This document shows, piece by piece, positions 51,614-61,591 of a stretch of DNA of 64,000 bases. The translations under genes were made by a program, and so were the position numbers. Source of the DNA: LMUY01 sp965199005. GTDB lineage: Bacteria > Pseudomonadota > Alphaproteobacteria > Acetobacterales > Acetobacteraceae. The stretch covers positions 3,038,001-3,102,000 of the forward strand of contig CBDAQK010000006.1 of assembly GCA_965199005.1 (NCBI GenBank). Reading direction: 5' to 3'. The stretch's first letter is position 1; each line of letters starts with the position of its first letter. The notes beneath the pieces are model-generated. The model did no database searches and was not told the origin of the DNA. It saw only the letters and a list, made by a program, of their open reading frames with translations.

Positions 51614-53227
51614 GTGCCATCGTTGACCCGGCGGGCCTTGCTCGCCACCGCGGCCTCCACGCCGGTGTTCGCGCTCGATGGAGCGCGGGCGCAGGGCGTC
51701 ACGGCCAAGCCCGGCGGCACGCTGACCAGCCTGCTGACGCCGGAACCGGCGATCCTGATCCCGGGCGTCAACAGCCAGGCGCCATCGCTGCTGGTCCAGT
51801 CCAAGATATACCAGAGCCTGCTGGAGTTCTCCCCCACGCTGGAGCCCAAGCCGCTGCTGGCGAAGAGCTGGACGCTGTCGGACGACAAGAAGACCTACAC
51901 GTTCCACCTGCAGGAAAACGTGAAGTTCCACGACGGCCAGCCGATGACGGCGGACGACGTGATCTTCTCGATCATGCAGTTCCACTTCGTCCTGGCCCCA
52001 CGCGCCCGCGGCGTGTTCAGCAACATCGACAGCGCCACCGCACCGGACCCGCACACCGTCGTGCTGACGCTGAAGGACCCGTTCGAGCCGTTCCTGCTGA
52101 TGTTCGACGTGACGGCCGTCGCCATCATGCCCAAGCACATCTACGACGTGCCTGGCGCGGACGCCACCGCCGCCGGGGCCGCCTACCGCAACAACCCGGC
52201 CAACCAGGCGCCGGTCGGCACCGGACCGTTCCAGTTCGTGGAATGGCAGCGCGGCAACTTCATCCGCCTTAAGAAGTTCGACGGCTACTGGAAGCCGGGC
52301 CAGCCCTACCTCGACGAGATCATCTACCGCATCGTGCCGGACAGCCAGAGCCGGGCGCTCGCCTTGCAGACCGGGCAGGTGCTGATGTCCGCGTCCGGCG
52401 ATATCGAGCCGTTCGACGTGCCCCGCTTCCGCGAGCAGGCGAACCTGGCGGTGGAGACGACGGGGTGGGAGTATTTCGCCCCGCTGATGTGGATCGAGCT
52501 CAACCACCGCGTCAAACCGTTGGACGACGTGCGGGTGCGCCAGGCCATCAGCATGGCGCTCGACCGCGGCTTCATCCTCAACCGCCTGTGGTTCGGCATC
52601 GGCAAGGTCGCGACCTCGCCCGTGTCGTCCACCACGCGCTACTACGACCCGGCGATGAAGCTGGCCCCGCACGACGTCCGGGCCGCGATGGCGTTGCTGG
52701 ACGAGGCCGGCCTGAAGCCGGGTGCGGACGGTACGCGCTTCAAGCTCCGCCACCTGACGCTGCCCTACGGCGAGGTGTGGACCCGGCTGGCCGAATACAT
52801 CCGGGCCTCGCTGAAGCAGATCGGCATCGAGGTGACGCTGGAGAGCACCGACACCGGTGGCTGGGCGCGGCGCGTCTCGGACTGGGACTACGACACGACG
52901 ATCAACTACCTCTACCAATACGGCGACCCCACGCTCGGCGTGGAGCGGACCTACGTGTCGACCAACATCCAGAAGATCGTCTTCACCAACACCGGCGGCT
53001 ACGTGAACCCGGAGGTGGACCGCCTGTTCGCCGAAGCCCGCAAGGCGCCGCTGCCCGCCGACCGGCAGAAGGCATTCTTCGCCGTGCAGGAGCTGCTGGT
53101 GAAGGAAATACCGCAGATCTGGCTGCTGGAGATGTCGTTCCCCACCATCCACGACAAGAAGGTGCATGACCTGCTGCTCTACGGCACGGGCGTGCATGCG
53201 CCGTTCGACGACGTGTCCATCAGCTGA
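51614..53227 (+). CDS. Family 5 solute-binding protein (peptide/nickel type)
   Basis: 537 residues from GTG 51614, which has AGGAG about 8 bases upstream. A twin-arginine-like export signal (LTRRALLATAASTPVFAL) precedes a mature protein with the family 5 signature YTFHLQENVKFHDGQPMTAD, GTGPFQFVEWQRGNFIRLKK and DVRVRQAISMALDRGFILNR. It collects a peptide-like or other large solute for the downstream DppBC-type channel. Ligand not predictable by sequence alone. Confidence 0.93.
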   Translation: MPSLTRRALLATAASTPVFALDGARAQGVTAKPGGTLTSLLTPEPAILIPGVNSQAPSLLVQSKIYQSLLEFSPTLEPKPLLAKSWTLSDDKKTYTFHLQENVKFHDGQPMTADDVIFSIMQFHFVLAPRARGVFSNIDSATAPDPHTVVLTLKDPFEPFLLMFDVTAVAIMPKHIYDVPGADATAAGAAYRNNPANQAPVGTGPFQFVEWQRGNFIRLKKFDGYWKPGQPYLDEIIYRIVPDSQSRALALQTGQVLMSASGDIEPFDVPRFREQANLAVETTGWEYFAPLMWIELNHRVKPLDDVRVRQAISMALDRGFILNRLWFGIGKVATSPVSSTTRYYDPAMKLAPHDVRAAMALLDEAGLKPGADGTRFKLRHLTLPYGEVWTRLAEYIRASLKQIGIEVTLESTDTGGWARRVSDWDYDTTINYLYQYGDPTLGVERTYVSTNIQKIVFTNTGGYVNPEVDRLFAEARKAPLPADRQKAFFAVQELLVKEIPQIWLLEMSFPTIHDKKVHDLLLYGTGVHAPFDDVSIS

Positions 53228-53236
53228 GCAGCCGCG

Positions 53237-54220
53237 TTGGGGCCAGGACGCTTCGCCCGCTTCCTGTTGGCGAGGCTGGTGAAGATGGTCGCGGTGGTGT
53301 TCGCGATCGTCGTCGTCAACTTCTTCCTCATCCACGCCGCACCGGGTGACCCGGCCAGCGTCATGGCCGGGCAATCCGGCGCCGCCGACCCGCAATTCGT
53401 GGAGCAGCTGCGCCACGAGTTCGGCCTGGACCAGCCGCTTTCGACCCAGTTGTGGATCTACGTGTCGTCGGTCGCGCGCGGTGACCTGGGGATCTCGCAC
53501 CGCCAGCAGAGGACGGTCCTAAGCCTGATCGCCGAACGCCTGCCGGCCACGCTGCTGCTCACCGGCACCGCCTTCGCCTTCGCGCTCGTCACCGGCATCG
53601 CGCTGGGCGCCGCGGCGGCGCGGCGGGCCGGAAGCTGGGCCGACAGCGTCATCACCGTCCTGGCGCTCGGCTTCTATGCCACGCCGATCTTCTGGGTGGG
53701 GCTGATGCTGGTGCTGGTGTTCAGCGTCTGGCTCGGCTGGCTGCCCTCCTTCGGGATGGAGACGGTGGGGGCGGGGCTGCACGGCTGGGCCGCGGTGGCC
53801 GACACCGCCCAGTACCTCGTGCTCCCCGCGCTCACGCTGGGGCTGTTCTACATGGCCGTGTACGCCCGGCTGACCCGCAGCGCCATGCTGGACGTGGCGG
53901 GGCAGGACTTCATCAAGACGGCACGGGCCAAAGGCGTCGGCGAGGGCCGCATCCTGCGCCGCCACATCCTGCGCAACGCCCTGCTCCCCGTGGTGACGCT
54001 GGCCGGCATCCAGGCCGGGCAGCTCATCGGCGGCTCGGTGCTGGTGGAAACGGTGTTCGCCTGGCCGGGCATCGGCCGCCTCGCCTTCGACGCGCTGCTG
54101 GCGCGCGATTACCAGGTGCTGCTCGGGGTCTTCCTCACCACCTCCATCCTCGTCGTGCTGTTCAACCTGGTGACCGACCTGGTCTACCTGGCCATCGACC
54201 CGCGGATGCAGGCGGCGTGA
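53237..54220 (+). CDS. Peptide-type ABC permease, DppB-like
   Basis: About 327 residues starting at TTG 53237, 9 bases after the binding-protein stop. The N-terminal helix (FARFLLARLVKMVAVVFAIV) and IHAAPGDP match DppB well only if translation starts this early; an ATG at 53285 would clip the first helix. EAA loop: ARAKGVGEGRILRRHILRNA. Other helices such as VITVLALGFYATPIFWVGLM are standard. The start codon is inferred. Confidence 0.9.
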   Translation: MGPGRFARFLLARLVKMVAVVFAIVVVNFFLIHAAPGDPASVMAGQSGAADPQFVEQLRHEFGLDQPLSTQLWIYVSSVARGDLGISHRQQRTVLSLIAERLPATLLLTGTAFAFALVTGIALGAAAARRAGSWADSVITVLALGFYATPIFWVGLMLVLVFSVWLGWLPSFGMETVGAGLHGWAAVADTAQYLVLPALTLGLFYMAVYARLTRSAMLDVAGQDFIKTARAKGVGEGRILRRHILRNALLPVVTLAGIQAGQLIGGSVLVETVFAWPGIGRLAFDALLARDYQVLLGVFLTTSILVVLFNLVTDLVYLAIDPRMQAA

Positions 54221-55047
54221 GCTTCGTCCGCGCCTTCTTCCGCAACCGTGGCGCCGCGGTTGGCCTGGCCATCCTGGTCCTGGTCGGGCTGATGGCGGCC
54301 ACCGCGCCGTTCGTCTTCCCGTTCTCGCCCTGGGACATGCAGGGCGTGCCGTTCGCGCCACCGGGCGAGGAAGGCTTCTGGCTCGGTTCCGACAGCCTGG
54401 GCCGCGACGTCGCGGCGGACATCGCCTACGGCTCCTACGTCTCGCTCCTGGTCGGCGCCGTCTCCACCGCGGTGGCGCTCGCGCTGGGCGTCGTGCTCGG
54501 CGCGCTCGCCGGCTATGCGGGGGGCTGGGTGGACGACGCCATCAGCCGCTTCACCGAGTTCTTCCAGACCGTGCCGTCCTTTATCCTGGCCGTGGTGCTG
54601 GTGGCGATCTTCACCCCGTCCATCACCTCCATCGTCGCCGCCATCGCCATCGTGTCCTGGCCGCCCGTCACCCGCGTGGTGCGCGCCGAGTTCATGACGC
54701 TGCGGACGCGCGAGTTCGTCCAGGCGGCCGAGGTGCTCGGCCGCTCCCGCTCCGCCATCGTGTTCCGGGAGATCCTGCCCAACGCGCTCTCCCCCATCAT
54801 CGTGCTGGCCAGCCTGATGGTGGCCAGCGCGATCCTGCTCGAATCCGCTCTCTCGTTCCTGGGGCTGGGCGACCCGAACCTGATGTCCTGGGGCTTCATG
54901 ATCGGCGCCGGGCGCAGCGTCATCCGGCTCGCCTGGTGGATGAGCGTGTTCCCTGGCCTGGCGCTGTTCCTGACCGTGCTGGCGCTCAACCTGGTGGGTG
55001 AAGGGCTGAGCGACGCGTTGAACCCGCGTCTGGCCCGGCGGCGTTGA
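54217..55047 (+). CDS. Peptide-type ABC permease, DppC-like
   Basis: 276 residues from GTG 54217, which overlaps the previous stop (GTGA). DppC features: an N-terminal cytoplasmic/TM segment, then LGSDSLGRDVAADIAYGSYV, and the EAA loop AEVLGRSRSAIVFREILPNA, followed by FLGLGDPNLMSWGFMI. It forms the channel with the DppB-like subunit. Confidence 0.93.
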   Translation: MSFVRAFFRNRGAAVGLAILVLVGLMAATAPFVFPFSPWDMQGVPFAPPGEEGFWLGSDSLGRDVAADIAYGSYVSLLVGAVSTAVALALGVVLGALAGYAGGWVDDAISRFTEFFQTVPSFILAVVLVAIFTPSITSIVAAIAIVSWPPVTRVVRAEFMTLRTREFVQAAEVLGRSRSAIVFREILPNALSPIIVLASLMVASAILLESALSFLGLGDPNLMSWGFMIGAGRSVIRLAWWMSVFPGLALFLTVLALNLVGEGLSDALNPRLARRR

Positions 55048-56633
55048 GCCTGCTCGCCATCGACGGCCTGACCGTGGCGCTGCCCCGGGGCGCCGACCGG
55101 CCGCACGCGGTGGAGGACGTGTCCTTCACGCTCGACGGGGGCGAGGTGCTTTGCATCGTCGGCGAAAGCGGCTCCGGCAAGTCGGTGTCGGCCGCCGCGC
55201 TGACCGGGCTGCTGCCGCCGGGCCTCCTCGTGACCGCCGGTCGGATCGGGTTCGAGGGGCGGGACTTGCGCGGGGCCTCCGCCGCCGACATGCGGGCGCT
55301 GCGCGGCGCCCGCATCGGCACCGTGTTCCAGGAGCCGATGACCGCGCTCAACCCGCTGATGCGCGTAGGCGACCAGGTGGCGGAGGTGATGCAGGTGCAC
55401 GGCCAGCCGGTCGGCCGCCGGGTCGCCGCGTTGCTGGAAGCGGTGGGCCTGCCCGACCCGGCGCGCATCGCCCGGTCCTACCCGCACGCGCTGTCCGGCG
55501 GGCAGCGACAGCGCGTGATGATCGCCACGGCCCTGGCGCTGGAACCCGCCATCCTGATCGCCGACGAACCCACCACGGCGCTGGACGTGACGACGCAGAA
55601 GCAAATCCTGGCGCTGATCCGCGACATCCAGCGCCGCCGCGGCACCGGCGTGCTGTTCATCACCCATGATTTCGGCGTGGTGGCGGAGATCGCCGACCGC
55701 GTCGCCGTCATGCAGCGTGGGCGCATCGTGGAGCAGGGACCGGCCGCCGCCATCCTGTCCGCGCCGCAGCATGCCTATACAAGGGCGCTCATCGCCGCCG
55801 TGCCGCACCGCGCCGCCGCGGCGCGCCAGCCGATCGAGGGGCCTGCGGTGCTGGCACTGGAGGGCGTGGGCAAGACCTACCGGTCGCGCGGCGTGTTCCG
55901 CCCGGGCCGCGTCGTGCCCGCGGTGCAGGCGGCCACGCTGGAGATCCGGCGCGGCGAGACGCTGGGATTGGTGGGCGAGAGCGGCTCCGGCAAGAGCACG
56001 CTGGCGCGCTGCATCGTCCGGCTGGTGGCGGCGGATGCGGGCACCATCCGCTTCGGCGACACGGATCTGCGCCCGCTGTCGCGCGCCGGGTGGATGCCCT
56101 ACCGCAAGCGCATCCAGATGGTGTTCCAGGACCCCTACGCCTCGCTGAACCCGCGCCGCCGGATCGGCGACATCCTGGCCGAGGGCCCGGTCGCGCACGG
56201 CGTGCCCCGCGCCCAGGCACGCGCCCGGGCGGCGGAGCTGCTGGCGCTGGTCCAGCTCGACCCCGGCGCCGCCGAGCGGTTCCCGCACGAGTTCAGCGGC
56301 GGGCAGCGCCAGCGCATCGGCATCGCCCGCGCGCTGGCGATGGACCCGGAGCTGCTGATCGCGGACGAGCCGGTCTCCGCCCTGGACGTGTCGGTGCAGG
56401 CCCAGGTGCTGGCGCTGCTGGAGGAGCTGCGGACGCGGCTTGGGCTGACGATGCTGTTCATCACGCACGACCTGCGCGTGGCGGCGCAGGTTTGCGACCG
56501 GGTGGCGGTCATGCGGCGCGGCGTGATCGTCGAACAGGGCCGGACCGACGCTATCTTCTCCAACCCGTCGCACGAGTATACGCGCAGCTTGCTCGACAGC
56601 GTTCCCGGCCGGGGCTGGACACCGCCGCGATGA
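55044..56633 (+). CDS. Fused double ABC ATPase (DppD-DppF in one chain)
   Basis: 529 residues from TTG 55044, overlapping the previous stop (TTGA). Two complete ATPase domains: Walker A GESGSGKSV in the first and GESGSGKST in the second. Signatures are LSGGQRQRVMIATAL and FSGGQRQRIGIARAL, and Walker B segments AILIADEPTTALD and ELLIADEPVSALD. Each ends in the RxxYTRxL-type oligopeptide tail (HAYTRALIAAVPHR, HEYTRSLLDSVPGR). Fused ATPases of this kind are known (GsiA, YejF). They energise the DppBC-type channel. Confidence 0.95.
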   Translation: MSLLAIDGLTVALPRGADRPHAVEDVSFTLDGGEVLCIVGESGSGKSVSAAALTGLLPPGLLVTAGRIGFEGRDLRGASAADMRALRGARIGTVFQEPMTALNPLMRVGDQVAEVMQVHGQPVGRRVAALLEAVGLPDPARIARSYPHALSGGQRQRVMIATALALEPAILIADEPTTALDVTTQKQILALIRDIQRRRGTGVLFITHDFGVVAEIADRVAVMQRGRIVEQGPAAAILSAPQHAYTRALIAAVPHRAAAARQPIEGPAVLALEGVGKTYRSRGVFRPGRVVPAVQAATLEIRRGETLGLVGESGSGKSTLARCIVRLVAADAGTIRFGDTDLRPLSRAGWMPYRKRIQMVFQDPYASLNPRRRIGDILAEGPVAHGVPRAQARARAAELLALVQLDPGAAERFPHEFSGGQRQRIGIARALAMDPELLIADEPVSALDVSVQAQVLALLEELRTRLGLTMLFITHDLRVAAQVCDRVAVMRRGVIVEQGRTDAIFSNPSHEYTRSLLDSVPGRGWTPPR

Positions 56634-56769
56634 CGGCGCCGAGGCTCGGCGGCACGAAACCAAGCGATCACCCGGCGGTCGGGCAGCTCGCTCCATACTC
56701 CTGCAAGCGCCTTGCAGCGTCAGCGCGATGGGTGTGCACCGACTGGAACGGTCTGCCGTCCGAGGATGG

Positions 56770-57189
56770 CTACCACACTGCCAGGTGGGCGCCGCGGCGA
56801 TAGGCTGCGACCATGTCGTCCGCGCGCTTGAGGTCCGGGTTCTGCCCGAGCGGGCCGCACGTGACCTCCGGCGCGGCGTCCGCGAAGCTTTCCAGCGCCT
56901 CGTCCTCGGCATGGGACAGCACCGCCCCCGCCATGTCGGCGCGCCGCTGTCTGTCTGCCGACGAAGCGTCGTCCGCCGGTCCGAGCGCCCGGATCGAGGC
57001 CTGCCACAGATCGGCCGCCCAGGCGCCGTCCCGCAGGCCACAGAGCGGGGTGACGGCCGCCAGCCCGCCGAACTTCGAAGCCTCGTCAAGCTGGGTCTGG
57101 CGCAAGCCGTCGGGAGCTTGCGCCCGCGCCCCGCCCGGCCAGGCCGCCAGCATCAGCAGCAGCACTGGCCAGGCTTTCGGGTCTGTCAT
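56770..57189 (-). CDS. Small secreted protein of unknown function
   Basis: 139 residues from ATG 57189. A Sec signal peptide (PVLLLMLAAWPGGARAQA) and a compact helical mature part with two cysteines (TPLCGLRDGAWAADLW and VTCGPLGQNPDLKRADDM) that could pair. I do not recognise the family. It is divergent from the NHL protein gene, with about 145 bases between starts. Confidence 0.72.
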   Translation of the reverse strand: MTDPKAWPVLLLMLAAWPGGARAQAPDGLRQTQLDEASKFGGLAAVTPLCGLRDGAWAADLWQASIRALGPADDASSADRQRRADMAGAVLSHAEDEALESFADAAPEVTCGPLGQNPDLKRADDMVAAYRRGAHLAVW

Positions 57190-57333
57190 GGGTCGACCTC
57201 CCTCGTCGGGTCGAGCGTAGCGGCTGCCTTGCGCGAGGGGAACACCCGCGCGTGCAAGTCGCTTGACAGGCTTGGCGAACCCCCCGCTTCATGGCCGCAA
57301 CCGGCCGAGACCGGCGACACAAGGGAGGTTTCC

Positions 57334-58425
57334 ATGCGACGCGTCCTGGCGATGCTGCTGCTCGTTGCGCCCCATGCCTTCGCGCAGACCACGGTCCCGA
57401 CGATCCCGTTCGACTCCGTGCCGGACTTCCTCCAGCTGCCGCCCGACATGTTCCTGGGAGAGGCCGCGGGCGTGGCCGTCAACAAGGAGGGCAACGTCTT
57501 CGTGTTCTCACGCGGCAACACCACCGGGCCGGCCTATGCCGCGGCCGCGGCCCAGCTGCTGGAGTTCACGCCGGACGGCAAGTTCATGCGCGAGATCGGG
57601 CACAATCTGTATGCCTGGTCGTTTGCGCATTCGGTCAAGATCGACGCGCAGGACGACATCTGGGCGGCCGACAAGGGCTCGGACATGGTGATCAAGTTCA
57701 CGCCGCAGGGCCGCGTCGCCATGGTGTTCGGCCGCAAGCAGGAGGCATCGGACGAGGATACCGGGCCGGTGAAGCACCCCAAGCCGCCCGCCGCACCGAT
57801 CGACGGCTGGTTTCGGCAAGTGACCGACATCGCGTGGGACAGCAGCGGCAATGGCTACATCAGCGACGGCTACATCAACTCCCGCGTCGCCAAGGTGGGG
57901 CCGGACGGCACCTGGCTCGGTTCGTTCGGCACGCCGGGCAACGGGCCTGGCCAGTTCAACACGCCGCACAGCATCGCCGTGGACGCGGACAACCACGTCT
58001 ACGTCGCGGATCGCGGCAACGGCCGCATCCAGGTCTTCGACACCGACGGCAAGTTCCTGCGGCAGATCGTGATCGACGTGCCCGTGCCGGCGGGCGCCCG
58101 CCCGGCGATCGGCCCGGTGCCGGACAGCAACGGCGTCACCCCCGGCTATGGCGGGACCAGCCGCACGATGGCGCCCGGCTCGCCCTGGGCGATCTGCATC
58201 ACCCCGGGTCCGCACCAGGTGCTGTATGCGTCCGACGCGTTTCCGGGGCGGATCTACAAGCTGGCGCTGGACGGGACCGTCCTGGGCGTGCTGGGGCAGT
58301 CGGGCAAGCAGCTGAAGCAGTTCGGCTGGATCCACCAGATGGCCTGCCCCTCGGAGAACGAGCTCTACGTGGCGGAGCTGCTGAACTGGCGGGTGCAGAA
58401 GCTGGAACTGCATCCGGCGCCGTAG
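57334..58425 (+). CDS. Secreted NHL-repeat beta-propeller (PAL-like)
   Basis: 363 residues from ATG 57334 with GGGAGG upstream. Signal peptide MRRVLAMLLLVAPHAFA. NHL-type blades repeat across the chain: GVAVNKEGNVFVFSRGN, SVKIDAQDDIWAADKGSDMV, DIAWDSSGNGYISDGYINSR, SIAVDADNHVYVADRGNGRI. This pattern resembles the catalytic core of peptidylglycine alpha-hydroxyglycine amidating lyase and of many bacterial propellers. Enzyme activity is unproven; it may just bind ligands in the periplasm. Confidence 0.85.
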   Translation: MRRVLAMLLLVAPHAFAQTTVPTIPFDSVPDFLQLPPDMFLGEAAGVAVNKEGNVFVFSRGNTTGPAYAAAAAQLLEFTPDGKFMREIGHNLYAWSFAHSVKIDAQDDIWAADKGSDMVIKFTPQGRVAMVFGRKQEASDEDTGPVKHPKPPAAPIDGWFRQVTDIAWDSSGNGYISDGYINSRVAKVGPDGTWLGSFGTPGNGPGQFNTPHSIAVDADNHVYVADRGNGRIQVFDTDGKFLRQIVIDVPVPAGARPAIGPVPDSNGVTPGYGGTSRTMAPGSPWAICITPGPHQVLYASDAFPGRIYKLALDGTVLGVLGQSGKQLKQFGWIHQMACPSENELYVAELLNWRVQKLELHPAP

Positions 58426-58566
58426 AACGCCGAGGCGGGACTCCGCCACATGGGATCCCCGGGTGGCGCAAGGCACCGCGAGGTCGGGCCCGCCCCTCGC
58501 GGACGCTGGATCAACCTCGATGCAAGCTGGTATGCCCCGTATGGGCCGAGCTGGGAGGATGATCGC

Positions 58567-58740
58567 ATGCCGTTCGATGGTGCCGACTACCGCCCGGCGG
58601 GCCGGGAGCCGCGGCGGCGCCCGACCATTTCCGACACCGCCGTCACCTACGGCATCGCCATCTTCGCCGCGGTGCTGTTGTTGATGCCGATCTCCGTCGG
58701 TGCATTGGTCGATATCGTCAGATACCTCCACGCCCGCTGA
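58567..58740 (+). CDS. Small single-helix membrane protein
   Basis: 57 residues from ATG 58567, chosen over an upstream open start because GGGAGGATG precedes it at good spacing. A basic, Pro/Arg-rich N-terminus (REPRRRPTISDTAV) and one membrane helix (YGIAIFAAVLLLMPISVG). No family recognised. It lies between the NHL protein gene and the repeat at 58.9 kb. Confidence 0.6.
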   Translation: MPFDGADYRPAGREPRRRPTISDTAVTYGIAIFAAVLLLMPISVGALVDIVRYLHAR

Positions 58741-58896
58741 GGCGGACCACGCAGCGTGGCCGTGGTCGCCGCCGGCAGCGTCGGGATCGCCGTCGCCACC
58801 CCCCCGCTGACCCGGCACCACCTCCGCAGCGTCGCGGTGCTCCACCCGGGGGCACCCGGACCGTGTTGCGTGTCGCGCCGATCCATTCTGTAGCTT

Positions 58897-58973
58897 CGTA
58901 GGGTGGGGTGCGCTTTGGCACCCCACCAGGGCTGCGGCCGGCGGTGCGTGGCCGAAGCGCAACGCACCCTACG
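58897..58973. repeat. Imperfect inverted repeat, GTAGGGTG family
   Basis: Left arm CGTAGGGTGGGGTGCGCTTT then GGCACCCCACC; right arm GGTGCGTGGCCGAAGCGCAA then CGCACCCTACG. The outer CGTAGGGTG/CACCCTACG arms are complementary, and the GTAGGGTG edge recurs in the repeat at 34972-35029. The right arm contains the stop codon of the monooxygenase gene. Confidence 0.75.
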
Positions 58974-60267
58974 GTTTGCCGCGTGCCGGCCGGTCCAGGC
59001 CGAGGTGGTCGCGTAACGTGCTCCCTGCATACTCCGTCCGGAACAGCCCGCGCGCCTGCAGCACCGGCACCACGTCGTCGACGAACGCCTCGAGCGGACC
59101 GGGGTAGTATGGGCAGGATACGATGAACCCGTCCGCGGCGCCGGACCGGAACCACCGCTCCAGGTCATCCGCCACCATCTCGCCCGTGCCGTGCACCACA
59201 CGGTGGCCGGAACTGGCGGCGGTGAAGTCCCGCAGCTCCCGCAGGGTCATGCGTTCACGGCGGGCCAACGCGGCCAGCGTCACCGCGTGGCCCTGCATCA
59301 TGCCGGATGGCGGCAGCTCCGGCACCGGGCCGTCCAGCTCGTAGCCGGACAGGTCGTGGCCCAGCCGGTCCGACAGCACCCGCATCGCGGCCACCGGGTC
59401 GGCCAGGCTGGCCAGCTCGGCGATCGTCGCCCGCGCCGCCGCCTCCGTCCGGCCGGGGATGACGGACACGCCGGGCAGGATGCGGATCGCGTCGGCGCGG
59501 CGGCCATGGGCGACGCAGCGGGCGCGCAGGTCGCGGGCGAAGGCGACGGCGTCGTCCAGGTCCTGCTGCACGGTGAACACCACCTCCGCCGTGGCGGCGG
59601 CAAAGTCCCGCCCCGCCTCGGACGCGCCGGCCTGCAGGATGACCGGGTGGCCCTGCGGCGGCCGCGTGATGTTGAGCGGGCCGCGCACGTCGTAGAACCG
59701 GCCGTGATGGTCCAGCACGTGCATCCCGGCCGGGTCGACGAACTGGCCGCTCGCCTTGTCGCCCAGGCGGGCGCCGTCATCCCAGCTGTCCCACAGGCCC
59801 TTGACCACCTCCAGGTATTCCGCCGCCCTGGCATATCGCTCCGCGTGCGGCGGGTGCGACGTGCGGCCGAAATTGGGGGCCGCATCCGGGCTCGACCCGG
59901 TGACGACGTTCCACGCCGCTCGGCCGCCGCTCAGATGGTCGATCGAGGCCAGGGCGCGGGCGACGTTGTACGGTTCGGAGTAGGTGGTGGACACGGTGGC
60001 ACCCAGCCCGATCCGGCGCGTGCCCATCGCCAACGCCGCCAGCAGGGTCAGCGGCTCGAACCGCAGCATCATGCCGGGATGCGCGTCCAGCCCGGTATTG
60101 AGCGCGTCCGCCAGGAACAGGAGGTCGAACTTGCCCCGCTCCGCCGTGGCCGCGAGATGCTGCAGCAGGGGCAGGTTCTCGGAGCCGAACCGCGCCTCCG
60201 GCATGCGCCAGCCGGCCACGTGGCCACCCGCGCCGAGCATGATGAGGCCGAGATGCATCTGCCTCAT
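58969..60267 (-). CDS. FMN-dependent monooxygenase, NtaA/SnaA/DszA type
   Basis: 432 residues from ATG 60267 (MRQMHLGLIMLGAGGHVAGW), overlapping the hydrolase stop (ATGA). Same subgroup as the enzyme at 27-28.5 kb: IGLGATVSTTYSEPYNVARA, GRAAWNVVTGSSPDAAPNFG, HPVILQAGASEAGRDFAAAT. It should use reduced FMN and oxygen to cleave a C-N or C-S bond. It is the last gene of an operon importer-ATPase-hydrolase-monooxygenase. The TAG stop falls inside a dispersed repeat, so the C-terminal residues (RPARGKP) may have been shaped by it. Confidence 0.92.
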   Translation of the reverse strand: MRQMHLGLIMLGAGGHVAGWRMPEARFGSENLPLLQHLAATAERGKFDLLFLADALNTGLDAHPGMMLRFEPLTLLAALAMGTRRIGLGATVSTTYSEPYNVARALASIDHLSGGRAAWNVVTGSSPDAAPNFGRTSHPPHAERYARAAEYLEVVKGLWDSWDDGARLGDKASGQFVDPAGMHVLDHHGRFYDVRGPLNITRPPQGHPVILQAGASEAGRDFAAATAEVVFTVQQDLDDAVAFARDLRARCVAHGRRADAIRILPGVSVIPGRTEAAARATIAELASLADPVAAMRVLSDRLGHDLSGYELDGPVPELPPSGMMQGHAVTLAALARRERMTLRELRDFTAASSGHRVVHGTGEMVADDLERWFRSGAADGFIVSCPYYPGPLEAFVDDVVPVLQARGLFRTEYAGSTLRDHLGLDRPARGKP

Positions 60268-60796
60268 CGGCGGTCCCGTTCCTCGGCCAGGGTCGTGATG
60301 CGGAGCTGCGGCGCCCGCCCGCCGAGCAAGTCCAGCGCGCGGGCGTGCAGCGCAGGCGTCTTGGCGGCGCAGGCGTCGGCCACAACCCGCACGGCCGCGC
60401 CGTCGTCCACCGCGGCCAGCGCGGTCGCCAGCACGCAGCAATCGGTGGAAACGCCGCACAGGACGGCGGACGCCCCATCGCCGATGCGGCCCTGCACCGC
60501 CGGCAGCCACTTTGCGAAGGTGTGGCTGTCGACGCTGGGGCGGCCGGTCCAGGGTGCGTCCAGCGCCCACATCCAGGCATTCGCCGGGTCGAGCGCGAAG
60601 GCCCAGCGCGCGTAGTACTGCACCCAGCTTCCCGTTGGCCGCTCCGGCGGGACGAAGCGGGTGAACAGGACGCGCTCGCCGAACAGCCGCACCAGCTCCG
60701 CCACCGTCGGGGTGGCATCCGCCAGGCCGGGCGTGAACCAGGGGCTGTCCGGGTGCGAGAAGGCAGGCTGCATGTCCACGACCACGAGCCAGTCCA

Positions 60797-60800
<4 letters not shown>
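60264..60800 (-). CDS. Isochorismatase-family cysteine hydrolase
   Basis: 178 residues. The catalytic triad positions of this family are visible: Asp in LVVVDMQPAF, Lys in HTFAKWLPAV, and Cys in LCGVSTDCCVLATA with the preceding cis-peptide region. Family members hydrolyse nicotinamide, N-carbamoyl compounds, ureidoacrylate or isochorismate. ATG 60800 overlaps the ATPase stop and its own stop overlaps the monooxygenase start. A monooxygenase next to such a hydrolase recalls RutA/RutB, in which ring opening is followed by amide cleavage. That functional analogy is inference. Confidence 0.92.

Positions 60801-61587
<787 letters not shown>

Positions 61588-61591
<4 letters not shown>

Noticed and set aside
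54513..57089. A very long open frame on the strand opposite the peptide-importer genes
   Set aside because: Arg/Pro/Ala-rich shadow typical of GC-rich DNA; the plus strand holds complete permeases and ATPases with all motifs.
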